From positions 62,001 through 126,000 of the forward strand of contig NZ_CP045740.1 of assembly GCF_009650765.1 (NCBI RefSeq): a DNA stretch of 64,000 nt. The letters run 5' to 3'. This DNA is from Streptomyces sp. SUK 48 (lineage in GTDB: Bacteria > Actinomycetota > Actinomycetes > Streptomycetales > Streptomycetaceae). The translations under genes and the position numbers were made by a program. Positions 1 through 10,151 of the stretch are shown piece by piece. Within the stretch, counting starts at the first letter, position 1, and every line of letters starts with the position of its first letter. The notes under the pieces were generated by a model that saw only the letters and a program-made list of their open reading frames with translations, searched no databases and was not told the DNA's origin.

Positions 1-1
1 G

Positions 2-2829
2 GACGACGACGGCGCGGCCCGGCGCCTTGCGGAGTGCCTGCGCCCGATCGACACCCGGAACGGACCGCTGATGCGCGGGGCGCTGCTGCGCCGCCGGCAC
101 GGCAGCGCCGATCTGGTACTGACCGCCAGTCACCTCGTCGTCGACGACCAGGCGATGGAGACGGCCGTCGCCGAGGTGCTCACGGGCGACACCACACGGT
201 CCCCGGGCGACTATCCGGGCTGGGCGACGGCCGCGGCCGGGGCCGCCCGGCGCGGGGCCGGCCGGGCGGCCGCCCGCCGCGCCGATCTGTCCGCCCTCCC
301 GCTCGGCTCCGCGCCGGGCTGGGGGTGCGGCGACGGCGACGCGGCCGACGCTGACGGCGGCCAGCTGCCGTTCACCGTTCCGGAGGACGTATGGCGGAAA
401 CTGGCCGGCACCGCGCGCGGCCTGGGCATCTCCCGCTACTCGGCGCTGACCGCCGCGGCGGGGCTGGTGCTCGCGCGCAACGGCGGCACGGACGCCTCGC
501 TGGTCGGCAGTTTCGTCACCCGCAGGCCGGCCGCGCAGCGGCACACCATCGGCTACTTCAGTAACACCGTTCCCGTTCCGGTGCGCCTGGCGGAGGACGG
601 CACCGTGGCCGGTTTCCTACGTACCTGCCACCGCCAGTGCCTCGCCGCCTACCGAGACGCGGACCTGCCGCTCTTCGACGTGCTGCCCACCGGCCACCCA
701 CTGGGAGCCGGTTCACTGACCGCCGCGGTCGCCCCCCTGTGGACCCCGCCGCCGCTGCGTCTGCCGGGGCTCACCGCGCGGCCGCTCCCCCACCCGTTCG
801 CGGGCGCCGCGAAGTTCCCCCTGCTCGTCTACGTCGACCTGGCGGCCGAGGGCGCCACACGGGGGCTGCTCCAGTTCCGCCACCGGTGGTTCTCGGCCGA
901 CCAGGCGGCGCTGTTCACCCGCCAGCTCGTCGCGGTACTGCGCGAGTTCGCCGAGCGGCCCGATGCGCGCCTGGCCTCGGTGACCGTCCTCGACGAGGCG
1001 GACCGGCAGCGCGTCCTGGACGCCGGGCGCGGCGCCCCTCTCGCGCCCGAAGAACTCTCCGTACCCGCGCTGTTCACCCGGCGCGCCGGGCTGTCGCCCG
1101 ACCGCATCGCCGTCAACGACGGTCGGACCGCGCTGCGTTACGCCGAGGTCGAGGAGGGTTCCAGCACGGTGGCCCGCGCGCTGGCGGAGGCCGGGGTGCG
1201 GGCTGGGGACCGGGTGGGCGTGCGCATGGAACGCTCCTGCGACCTGGTCGTCGCCCTGCTGGGCGTGCTGAAGACCGGAGCGGCGTACGTGCCGCTGGAC
1301 CCCTCCTACCCCGAGGCGCGGCTGGCCCTCGTGATCGGCGACGCGGACGTGCGGGTCGTGGTCGGCGACGCGGACTCCCGCCCGGCGGACCTGCCGGAGC
1401 ACATCGACTGGCTGCCGGTGCACACCCGGCCACGGGACCCGGCCCGGCCGCTGCCCGCCGTCGACCCGGATCTGCCCTGCTACGCCATCCACACCTCCGG
1501 GTCCACCGGCCGGCCCAAGGGCGTGCTGGTGACACACCGCAACGTGACCTCTCTGCTGAACGCGACGCGCGACGACTTCGGCCTCGGCCCGGACGACGTG
1601 TGGTCGCTGTTCCACTCGTTCGCCTTCGACTTCTCCGCCTGGGAGATCTGGGTCTGTCTGCTCACCGGCGGCCGGCTGGTGGTCGTGCCGCGGGCGGTCT
1701 CGCGCAATCCGGAGGAGTTCCACCAATTGCTGGAGGACGAGGAGGTGACCGTCCTCAGCCAGACACCGACCGCGTTCGGGCTGTTGCTCTCCACCGACCG
1801 GCTGGCGCGGGGCCGCCTGTCGGTGCGTCTGGTGGTCTTCGGTGGCGAACCGCTGGACACACGCACCCTGTCGCCCTGGTTCGCGCGTTATCCGGGGGTG
1901 CGTGTGGAGAACATGTACGGCATCACCGAGACGACCGTGCACAGCACCACCCACACGGTCACCCCCGAGGACACCCGTACCGGCAGCCGGGTCGTCGGCC
2001 GTCCGCTGCCCGGCTGGGAGATATACGTCCTGGACGTGCGCGGCCGTCCGGTGGCGCCCGGCGTCGCGGGAGAACTGCATGTGGGCGGGGCGGGGGTCGC
2101 GCTCGGCTATCTCGACCGTCCCGAGCTGACGGCCGAACGCTTCACCACCGACCGCCATCCGCGGGTGCCGGGGGAACGGCTCTACCGCAGCGGCGACCAG
2201 GGCCGGCTGCTGCCCGGCGGGGAGCTGGAACACCTGGGGCGGCTGGACGACCAGGTGAAGGTGCGCGGCTTCCGCATCGAACTCGGCGAGCTCCGCGACG
2301 TTCTGCTGCGGGACCCGTCGGTCACGTCCGCGGCGGTCGTCGTGCACGGTGCCGGCACCACCGAGGCCCGGCTCGACGCCTATGTGGTGCTCACGCCCGG
2401 GGGCTCCACCGAGGGGCTGCTCCGGCGGGCGGCGGCCCGGCTGCCCGAGTACATGGTCCCGCAGACCGTCACCGCGCTCACTACCCTTCCGGTCACCGCC
2501 AACGGCAAGCTCGACACCGCGAGGCTGCCCGCCCCGAGCCGGACGCGGACACCCCGGTCGGCCCTGCCGGCTCCCCGGACGCGTCCGGTGACGTCCTCGA
2601 CCGGGTCGTCGGGGCTTGGCGCGACGTGCTGGACGTACCCGTGGCCCCGGACGACAACTTCTTCGACCTCGGCGGCACCTCCCTGCTCGCGCTGCGGCTC
2701 AAAACGGCGCTGCGCGGCGCCGGACTGCCGGAACTCGCCCTGAAAGAGGTCATCCGCCATGCCACCCCGGCGGCCATGACGGAACTGCTGCGCGTCAGGG
2801 CCGGCGCACGTCCGGAGAACACCGGATGA
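2..2829 (+). CDS. NRPS module C-A-T (Thr-like), 5' partial, apparent frameshift
   Basis: This is a non-ribosomal peptide synthetase module whose start lies left of the window. A truncated condensation domain carries SHLVVDD (nt about 128-150; the catalytic second His is kept). An adenylation domain follows, with core motif HTSGSTGRPKG (about 1490-1525), ENMYGITETT and ANGKLD. Residues read at the ten GrsA pocket positions give D-F-W-S-V-G-M-V-H-K, eight of ten identical to the threonine code, so Thr is the predicted substrate (inference). The frame then breaks: up to about 2530 the protein reads in frame 2, while the carrier domain (DNFFDLGGTSL, about 2650-2690) reads in frame 1 to the stop at 2827-2829. 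One base appears to be missing near 2530-2545. This is either a sequencing error or an inactivating mutation. The stop overlaps the next start (ATGA). Confidence 0.85.
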
Positions 2830-5800
2830 GCCGCCTCGACACCCGCCCGGCCACCCCCGGACAGCTGCGGTTCTACCTGCTGGACCAGCAGGACGGCGGC
2901 GCCGCCCGCACCCTCGTCAAGCGGATCACCGCGGAAGGTACGGCCGATCCCGGGCGGCTCCGGGACGCGCTGCGCGCGGTGGTCACGGCCCATCCGGCGC
3001 TGCGCACCTCGCTGCACCTCGACCCCGGGGGGCTGCGTCGGCGGGTGCACGACCCCGAGGCCGTGGACATGGTGATCCGGACGACGCCGGACCCGGACGC
3101 GCTGGTGGCGGCGGAGTCCGCGGCGCTGGCGGTACCGTTCGAACACGGCGGCGGCCCGTTGTGCCGAATCAGGGCGCTGGTCGGCCCGCGGCGCACCCAC
3201 TGTCTGATCGCCGTGCACCACGCGGTCTTCGACGACGACTCCACGGCCCTGCTGCTGTCGGCGCTCACCTGCGCCTACGCCGACCCCGCCACGACCGCAC
3301 CGGCCGCCGACGCCCGGGACGACGACGAGTCCGCGCCACGGGCGGACGGGGAACGACTGCGCGCCTTCTGGCGGCGGTACCTGGAGGGCTGCCCGCAGCG
3401 GACGGAACTGCCCTGGGCGCGGCCCGCGGCCGACCGGCGCAAGCGGACCGTCGTCCGGGATCTGCCGGCCGCGCTCCGCGACCGGCTGCGGCACCGCGCG
3501 CGGACCACCGGTGCCAGTCCGTTCGTCCAGTTCCTCGGCGCGGTGGGCGCGGTGACGGCCTGGTACCTGGACCGGGACGACGTCGTCCTCGCGGTCCCGG
3601 TGAGCGGCCGCAGGGACGGCGGCGACCAGCGCATCGACTGTCTCCAGAACACCGTCCCGGTCCGCCTCGACCTGGCCGGGGCGGACACCTCGACGGTGGT
3701 GGACCGAACCATGGACGCCCTGTTCGACGCGCTCGACCACGCCGAACTGCCCTTCGAGGAGATCCTGTCCGGCGTGCGCGCCGTACGGGAGCCCGGCCGC
3801 AAGCCGCTCGCCCAGATCCTGTGCACCGAGACCGTCCCGGTGCCGGCGGTCGAGGCGGGCGGGCTGCGCTGGACGGTCGGCGAGACGGACACCGGGGAGG
3901 CGGAGTACGACTGCTGCCTGGCCCTGCGCCATCTGCCCGGCGGCGGAATGCGGCTGGAACTCGTCCACCGAGAGGACGCGTTGCCGCCGGAGCGGGCCCG
4001 CAACACCGTGGACCACGTGGCCCGTCTCCTGGAGCGGCTCACCGAGGACCCGGCGCGCCCGCTCGCCGCCGTCGACCTCCTCGGCGAGACGGAGGAGGCC
4101 GAACTGACCGTCCTGGAGGGCGCCCCGCTGGACCCCGACCCGCGGCCGGTGCACGAACTCGTCCTGCGGCACGCCCGTACGACCCCGGAGGCCACCGCCG
4201 TCACCGACGGGGCCCGGGCGCTCTCCTACGCCGCCCTGGAGCGGCGGTCGCGCGCGGTGGCCCACGCGCTCACCGGGCGGGGGGTGCGGCCCGGAGACCG
4301 GGTGGGCATCTGCCTGCCGCGGGGCACGGACCTGGTGGTGGCCGTGCTCGCCGTCTGGCGGGCGGGCGCGGTGTACGTGCCACTGGATCCCGAATACCCG
4401 GCCGACCGGCTGCGGTTCATCGTGGCGGACACCGCCCCGGCCGTCGTCCTGGGCGACCGGGCCCTGCCGGGGGCGCTGCGGGACACGTTCGGCGTCCTGC
4501 CCCTGGACATGGCCGACGTCGGGGCCGCCGTACCGGCGGACGGCGAGGAGAGCGATGCGGCGCCGGCGGACCCGGCCGGGCGCGCGTACATCCTGCACAC
4601 TTCCGGCTCGACCGGCCGGCCCAAGGGCGTCGTGGTGGGACACGCCCGGCTGACCGCGCTCTTCGACGCGTGCGACCGGGCCCTGCCCGGGGCGCCGTTG
4701 ACCGTTGCGGGCACCAGCCTGTCCTTCGACATCAGCGTCCTGGAACTGCTGTGGCCGCTCACCCGGGGCCGCACCGTCCTGGTGACCGGGCACCGGCAGG
4801 CGGCCGAGCAGGACGTGCCGGCCGGGGCGCTGTACCAGTGCACGCCCACCATCGCCCGGCTGCTGCTCGCCGACCCGGCCGGCCGCGCCCTGCTGGGCCA
4901 GCTGGGCGCCCTGCTGGTGGGCGGCGAGCCCCTCGCTCGCGATCTGGCGGAGGAGTTGGCGGCGACCGTCCCGGGGCCTGTCGTCAACTGCTACGGCCCC
5001 ACCGAGACCACCGTGTGGTCCACCACCTGGCGGGTCGCCCGGGGCGCCGCCGTCCGGATCGGGCTGCCGCTGCCGGGCGAGTCCTGCCAGGTGCTGGACA
5101 GGCTGGGTCGGCGGCTGCCCCCGGGCTGCCCCGGCCGGCTGGTCATCGGCGGCCTGGGAGTCGCCGAGGGGTACTGGCACCGCCCGGAGCTGACCGCCGA
5201 GCGGTTCGTGGCGCTCGGCGGAGGCCGCGGGTGCGGCTATGACACCGGGGACCTGGTCGTCCTCGACGGCCCGGAGGGGCTGCGGTTCCTCGGCCGCCGG
5301 GACGGACAGTGCAAGATCCTCGGCCAGCGGATCGAGGTGGAGGAGGTGGAGGCCACCCTGCACGCGGCCGGCGCGCCAGAGGTCGCCGTGGCCCCGAACG
5401 CCGACTCCACCCACCTGGTGGCGTTCCTGGCGGACGGCGTCGCGGCGGACGGACCGCCCCGCCCGGCGGCCCCCGACCCGCTGCGGGAGCTGCGCGCCCA
5501 CGCCGAGGCATGGCTCCCCGCGGCCGCGGTCCCCGGCGCATGGCTGCGCGTCCCCGCGCTGCCGCAACTACCCAACGGCAAACTCGACCGCGACACCCTG
5601 GCGCGCTGGGCGGCCGACCGGCGGCCGACCGCGCCCGCCGGGCCGCCCCCGGCGGACGGGGCCACGGCGGCGCGCCTGTGCCAGGAGTGGGAGACAGTCC
5701 TCGGCCGTCCCGTCCAGGACCACGACGCGACCTTCTTCGAGCTCGGCGGGACTTCCCACGGGGTGCTGCGGGTGCTGGCGGCGCTGCGCACCGCCCATCC

Positions 5801-5975
5801 CCGGCTCACGGCGGCCGAGTTGTTCCGTCACACCACCGTACGCGCCCTCGCGGCACACCTCGACGGTGCCGCCGTCGCCGACGGGCCCGCGGCGCAAGGC
5901 GCGGCCCGGGGCCGCGACCGCTCCCGCGCCCTCAGCGGCTGGCGCACCGGCCGGCGGCCCTCATCGACCCTCTAG
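2826..5975 (+). CDS. NRPS module C-A-T (Gly-like)
   Basis: A 1049-residue NRPS module. The condensation domain (about residues 5-420) has HHAVFDDDS. The adenylation domain (about 430-900) has LHTSGSTGRPKG, NCYGPTETTVWST and PNGKLD. The carrier protein (about 940-1010) has FFELGGTSHG with the phosphopantetheine serine. The pocket residues I read are D-I-L-Q-L-G-C-V-W-K, eight of ten identical to the published glycine code, so Gly is predicted. The ATG start overlaps the upstream stop by 4 bp, so the two modules are translationally coupled. A 25-nt gap separates it from the PKS gene. The product would be handed to the KS, which fits a peptide-polyketide junction. Confidence 0.93.
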   Translation: MSRLDTRPATPGQLRFYLLDQQDGGAARTLVKRITAEGTADPGRLRDALRAVVTAHPALRTSLHLDPGGLRRRVHDPEAVDMVIRTTPDPDALVAAESAALAVPFEHGGGPLCRIRALVGPRRTHCLIAVHHAVFDDDSTALLLSALTCAYADPATTAPAADARDDDESAPRADGERLRAFWRRYLEGCPQRTELPWARPAADRRKRTVVRDLPAALRDRLRHRARTTGASPFVQFLGAVGAVTAWYLDRDDVVLAVPVSGRRDGGDQRIDCLQNTVPVRLDLAGADTSTVVDRTMDALFDALDHAELPFEEILSGVRAVREPGRKPLAQILCTETVPVPAVEAGGLRWTVGETDTGEAEYDCCLALRHLPGGGMRLELVHREDALPPERARNTVDHVARLLERLTEDPARPLAAVDLLGETEEAELTVLEGAPLDPDPRPVHELVLRHARTTPEATAVTDGARALSYAALERRSRAVAHALTGRGVRPGDRVGICLPRGTDLVVAVLAVWRAGAVYVPLDPEYPADRLRFIVADTAPAVVLGDRALPGALRDTFGVLPLDMADVGAAVPADGEESDAAPADPAGRAYILHTSGSTGRPKGVVVGHARLTALFDACDRALPGAPLTVAGTSLSFDISVLELLWPLTRGRTVLVTGHRQAAEQDVPAGALYQCTPTIARLLLADPAGRALLGQLGALLVGGEPLARDLAEELAATVPGPVVNCYGPTETTVWSTTWRVARGAAVRIGLPLPGESCQVLDRLGRRLPPGCPGRLVIGGLGVAEGYWHRPELTAERFVALGGGRGCGYDTGDLVVLDGPEGLRFLGRRDGQCKILGQRIEVEEVEATLHAAGAPEVAVAPNADSTHLVAFLADGVAADGPPRPAAPDPLRELRAHAEAWLPAAAVPGAWLRVPALPQLPNGKLDRDTLARWAADRRPTAPAGPPPADGATAARLCQEWETVLGRPVQDHDATFFELGGTSHGVLRVLAALRTAHPRLTAAELFRHTTVRALAAHLDGAAVADGPAAQGAARGRDRSRALSGWRTGRRPSSTL

Positions 5976-6000
5976 GTACCAGGAATCGAGGCGGACGCAG

Positions 6001-9000
6001 ATGCACGCACCCGAGAACGCGGTGGCGGTGATCGGAGTGGCCCTCCGAGTGCCCGGAGCCGCCGACCCGGACACCTTCTGGGCCGACGTGGCCCGCGGGC
6101 ACGTGGCACTGCCGGGGGTGCTGCCCAACGGCACCCTGGGCGTCGGCGGGATCGACCGCGTCGACCGGTTCGACGCGGAGCTGTTCGGCATGAGCCCGAC
6201 CCAGGCCGCGGTGACCGACCCCCAGCAGCGGGTCATCACCGAGGTCGCCTGGCAGGCCCTGGAGGACGCGGGCGTCGACACCGAGCGCGACCCGGGCCGG
6301 GTGGGAGTCTTTCTGGGCTGCGGTGACAGCGGCTACCGGCACCACTATGTCGACGCCGACCCCACGCTGGTACGGGCCGCGGGCCGCCAGCAGATCTCCC
6401 TCGGCAACGACAAGGACTACCTGGCGACCTCCCTCGCGTTCCGGCTGGGCCTCACCGGCCCGGCGCTCACCTTGCAGACCGCCTGCTCCACCTCACTGGT
6501 CGCCGTCCACGTGGCCCTGCGCAGCCTGCTCACCTACGAGTGCGACCTCGCGATCGCGGGCGGGGTCACCGTCCAACTGCCGCCGGGCGCGGGCTACACC
6601 TACCAGGAGGGCGACGTGCTGTCCCCCGACGGCCGCTGCCGGCCCTTCACCCGGGACAGCCGGGGCACCGTGCCCGCCAGCGGTGCCGGGGTAGTGGTGC
6701 TGCGCCGGGCTGAGGAGGCCGGGCGCGGTGCCCGGGCAGTGCTGCTGGGCAGCGCGGTCAACAACGACGGCGCCGACCGGATGAGCCTCGTCGCGCCCAG
6801 CCCCCGGGGCCAGGCGGCGGTGCTGGAGGAGGCACTGGCGGTAGCCGGGCGCAAACCTGCGGACATCGGCTTCATCGAGACGCACGGCACCGCGACCGAA
6901 CTCGGCGACCAGGTCGAACTGGCGGCGCTGGCCCAGGCGTACGGCGACGCGGCGGAGCCGTGCGCGCTCGGCGCGGTGAAGGCCGGCATCGGGCACACGG
7001 ACACCGCTGCGGGCGTGGTCGGTCTGATCAAGGCGGTGCTCGCCGTCCAGCACGGGGTGATCCCGCCGATCCCCGCACAACCCGGGGACGGCCCCGACGC
7101 GCCGCTGGGCGCGGACCGCTTCCACCTGCCGCGCGAGGCGATGCCCTGGCCCGACGGCCGCACCCGGTACGCGGCGGTCAGCTCCTTCGGGCTGGGCGGC
7201 ACCAACGCCCATGTCATCCTCGCCGAACCGGCCGTCGCCGCAGGGCCGCCGGAGCCGCCCGCGGGCCCGCCCGGACGCGGACCCGCGGTGCTCTCCGCCG
7301 CGAGCCCGGACGCGCTGAGGCGCACCGCGGCCGGGCTCGCCGCCGCGGTGCGCCAGGGCACCCGGCCGGTGAACGACGTCCTCGGCACGCTCTGGCACGG
7401 TCGGCGGCGACTGCCATACCGCTGGGCCTGCCCGATCGAGGCGGCGGACGAGGTAACGGCGCGCGCCGCGCTGGCGGACGCGCTGGAGTCGGCGTCGGTC
7501 CAGGCGAAGGCGCTGCCCGAGCCGGCCGTGGCCGTGCTCCTGCCGGGCCAGGGGGTGGCCCTGGCCGGTACCGGGCGCGGACTGCTCGCGGCCGACGATG
7601 CCTTCGCCCGGGAGTGGGCCGGTACCCGGGCCCTCGTCCGCGCGTGTGGAGGGCCGGACCTGGAGGGCTGCTGGACCTGGCCGGACGACGATCCGCGCTG
7701 GCTGCGCACCGATGTCGTCCAGCCGCTGCTGTTCAGCGTGGAACTCGCCCTGCTGCACGGTCTGCGGCGGCACGGTGTCACCCCGTCGGTCCTCCTCGGC
7801 CACAGCGTCGGGGAACTGGTCGCCGCCACCTGGGCGGGCGTGTTCTCCGAGGCGGACGGGGCGCGGGCGGTGGTCGAACGCGGCCGGCTGATGAGCCGCG
7901 CGCCGGCCGGTGCGATGGCCGCCGTGCTGACCGGGGAGGACACGGCGCGGGAGCTGGCGGCCGGGCTGCCGGTGGACGTCTGCGCGGTGAACTCGCCCGA
8001 CACCGTGGTCCTCGGCGGGGCGGCGGAGCACGTGGCGGAGGTGGAACGCCGCTGCGCCGCCGCGGGGGTGAAGGTGCGCCGGCTGGCCACCGCGCACGCC
8101 TTCCACTCCCGGTCCATGGCCGAGGCCGCCGAGGCGTTCACCGAGGTGGTGGGCAGCCTCTCCCTGCACGCACCGCGCTTGCTGGTGCTGTCCAACGTCA
8201 CCGGGGTGCCACTGGACGCGGCGCAGGCCACCGACCCGGCCTACTGGGGCCGTCAGCTGGGCACCACCGTCCGCTTCGCCCAAGGGGTGCAGGTGCTGCT
8301 CGACGCGGCACCCCACGTGGTGCTGGAGGCCGGGCCGGGCCGGACGTTCGCCTCGCAGCTGCGGCGCGCCACCCGGGGCGCGGAGCACCGTCCCGTCATC
8401 GCCGAACTCCTCGGCGACGGGGCCCGCGACGAGGCGACGGTGCACCTGGCCGCGCTCGGCGCCGCGTGGACGGCGGGCTGCGCGACCGACGACCTCGTCG
8501 CCCGGCCGGCCGCCCCGGCCCGGGTGCCCGGGATCGCGTTCGCCGACACCCGCCACTGGCCGGCCGCCGGTCCGGACGGCACGCCCGAGCAGGATGCGGC
8601 CTCGGGGGGCGCGCCCTCAGAGGGGACGGCCGCGACGGGTGTCCCCGAGACGGTGCCGGCCCGCTCGGGGCAGGAGGAGCCGGGTGCCGGCGACGTGCCC
8701 GACGACGCGGAGACGCGGTCCCTGCTGGCCGCCCTGTGGCAGGAGTCGTTCGGCGGCCCGGCGATCCGCCCGCAGGACAACTTCTTCGAACTGGGCGGCA
8801 CTTCCCTCCAGGCGGCGCAGCTGATCTCCGTCGTCAACGACCAGTTGCTGGTCGAGGTGCGTCTTCAGGACCTGTACGAGCATTCCACGTTCGGCGACTT
8901 CGCGGCACGGGTGGACGAGATCCTCAGCGAACGCGACGACGCCGAACTGCTGGAGCTGCTGGCCGAGATCGAGGGGCAGGGCGAAAAAGAGGAGGGACAG

Positions 9001-9006
9001 GCGTGA
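6001..9006 (+). CDS. Type I polyketide synthase module KS-AT-ACP
   Basis: A 1001-residue elongation module. The ketosynthase (about residues 8-415) has the active-site Cys in TACSTS, His in ETHGTATELGD and His in GIGHTDTAAG. The acyltransferase (about 510-820) has GHSVGE and the HAFH signature that in this family marks malonyl-CoA selection. The ACP (about 900-975) has FFELGGTSL. No KR, DH or ER segment is visible, so the predicted unit is an unreduced two-carbon extension leaving a beta-keto group. The ATG at 6001 has GAGGCGG about 8 nt upstream. The stop overlaps the GTG of the downstream monooxygenase (GTGA). It extends an aminoacyl or peptidyl chain from the Gly module if gene order equals biosynthetic order. 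Confidence 0.95.
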   Translation: MHAPENAVAVIGVALRVPGAADPDTFWADVARGHVALPGVLPNGTLGVGGIDRVDRFDAELFGMSPTQAAVTDPQQRVITEVAWQALEDAGVDTERDPGRVGVFLGCGDSGYRHHYVDADPTLVRAAGRQQISLGNDKDYLATSLAFRLGLTGPALTLQTACSTSLVAVHVALRSLLTYECDLAIAGGVTVQLPPGAGYTYQEGDVLSPDGRCRPFTRDSRGTVPASGAGVVVLRRAEEAGRGARAVLLGSAVNNDGADRMSLVAPSPRGQAAVLEEALAVAGRKPADIGFIETHGTATELGDQVELAALAQAYGDAAEPCALGAVKAGIGHTDTAAGVVGLIKAVLAVQHGVIPPIPAQPGDGPDAPLGADRFHLPREAMPWPDGRTRYAAVSSFGLGGTNAHVILAEPAVAAGPPEPPAGPPGRGPAVLSAASPDALRRTAAGLAAAVRQGTRPVNDVLGTLWHGRRRLPYRWACPIEAADEVTARAALADALESASVQAKALPEPAVAVLLPGQGVALAGTGRGLLAADDAFAREWAGTRALVRACGGPDLEGCWTWPDDDPRWLRTDVVQPLLFSVELALLHGLRRHGVTPSVLLGHSVGELVAATWAGVFSEADGARAVVERGRLMSRAPAGAMAAVLTGEDTARELAAGLPVDVCAVNSPDTVVLGGAAEHVAEVERRCAAAGVKVRRLATAHAFHSRSMAEAAEAFTEVVGSLSLHAPRLLVLSNVTGVPLDAAQATDPAYWGRQLGTTVRFAQGVQVLLDAAPHVVLEAGPGRTFASQLRRATRGAEHRPVIAELLGDGARDEATVHLAALGAAWTAGCATDDLVARPAAPARVPGIAFADTRHWPAAGPDGTPEQDAASGGAPSEGTAATGVPETVPARSGQEEPGAGDVPDDAETRSLLAALWQESFGGPAIRPQDNFFELGGTSLQAAQLISVVNDQLLVEVRLQDLYEHSTFGDFAARVDEILSERDDAELLELLAEIEGQGEKEEGQA

Positions 9007-10151
9007 GCGACATCGGCGAACGACTCGGACAGCTGACCCCCGAGCAGCGCGCGGCCCTGCGGCTGCGGCTGCGCGAACGCGCCCGACAGGACCCGGCCGC
9101 CGACGGGCCGCCGGACGCGGTGCCGCGGGTCCGGCTCAGCCTGTACTTCTTCCCTCAGGCCCGCGCGCTCGCGGCCCCCGACTACTACGCCATGATGCTG
9201 CGGGCCTGCGAGTTCGCCGACGAGCGGGGATTCCACGCCGCGTGGTTCCCGGAGCGGCACTTCGTGGACTTCGGCGGCTCGCACCCCAACCCCTCCGTCC
9301 TCGCCGCCGCGGCGGCGGCCGTGACCCGGCGGCTGCGGCTGCGGGCCGGCAGCGTCGCCGCACCGCTGCACCATCCGGTCCGCGTCGCCGAGGAGTGGGC
9401 GGTGGTGGACAACATCTCCGGCGGCCGGGTGGGCGTCTCCTTCGCGAGCGGCTGGCACCCGGACGACTTCGTGCTGGCCCGGGAACCGTACGACGAGCGC
9501 AAGAAGACGCTGATGCGCACCGTCGAACAGGTGCGGCGGCTGTGGGCGGGCGAGGAGCTGGCCTTCCCCGGCACCGCGGGCACGACGGCACAGGTGCTCA
9601 CCCAGCCGCGCCCGGTGCAGCCCGAACTGCCGGTGTGGATCACCGCGGCCGGGCACCCGGAGACCTTCCGGGCCGCAGGCACCGCCGGGTACGGCGTGAT
9701 GACTGCGCTGCTCGGCCAGACCCTGCCCCAGTTGAGGGAGAACGTGGCCCGGTACCGGGCCGCCTGGCGGGACGCCGGGCACGCCGGGGACGGTGACGTC
9801 GTGGTGATGACCCACGCGCACGTCAGCGACGAGCCCGACGTGGAGGACAGACTGCGGCCCGCGCTGCACGACTACCTGTCCTCCTACCGGGCGCAGACCG
9901 GCGGCGGCGGCGACGAACCCGTCCTGCTGGAGGCCGCCTTCCAGGACTACCTGGCAGGCCCCTCGCTCCTGGGCACACCGGCCAAGGCCGCCCGGGTGCT
10001 GGCCCGGCTCGCCGAGGCGGGCGCCGACGAGGTGGGCTGCCTCGTCGACTTCGGGCTGCCGGCCGGGGACGTGCTGGCCGGCCTGCCCCGGCTGGCCGAG
10101 CTGCTGCCGGCCGACCGACCCACCGCTGCCGACGCCGTCAGGAGCCAGTGA
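9003..10151 (+). CDS. Luciferase-like monooxygenase, MupA/Atu3671 type, stand-alone
   Basis: A 382-residue flavin-dependent monooxygenase of the luciferase-like fold, of the type usually found inside or next to NRPS/PKS lines. Motifs include WFPERHFVDFGG, HPNPSVLAAA, LHHPVRVAEEWAVVDN, SGGRVGVSFASGWHP and VQPELPVWITAAG. The first 30 residues are an extra helix-like segment with LTPEQRAALRLRLRER, nearly repeated at the start of the next NRPS protein. This may be a docking element (inference). It starts at GTG 9003, overlapping the PKS stop, with GGAGGG upstream. It probably oxidises a carrier-bound intermediate, by hydroxylation or oxygen insertion; the site cannot be read from sequence. Confidence 0.9.
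   Translation: MSDIGERLGQLTPEQRAALRLRLRERARQDPAADGPPDAVPRVRLSLYFFPQARALAAPDYYAMMLRACEFADERGFHAAWFPERHFVDFGGSHPNPSVLAAAAAAVTRRLRLRAGSVAAPLHHPVRVAEEWAVVDNISGGRVGVSFASGWHPDDFVLAREPYDERKKTLMRTVEQVRRLWAGEELAFPGTAGTTAQVLTQPRPVQPELPVWITAAGHPETFRAAGTAGYGVMTALLGQTLPQLRENVARYRAAWRDAGHAGDGDVVVMTHAHVSDEPDVEDRLRPALHDYLSSYRAQTGGGGDEPVLLEAAFQDYLAGPSLLGTPAKAARVLARLAEAGADEVGCLVDFGLPAGDVLAGLPRLAELLPADRPTAADAVRSQ

Noticed and set aside
2493..5567. 1024-codon open frame on the minus strand
   Set aside because: It is antisense to the Thr and Gly NRPS modules. Its Arg/Gly/Pro-rich composition has no family motif; high GC keeps such antisense frames open.
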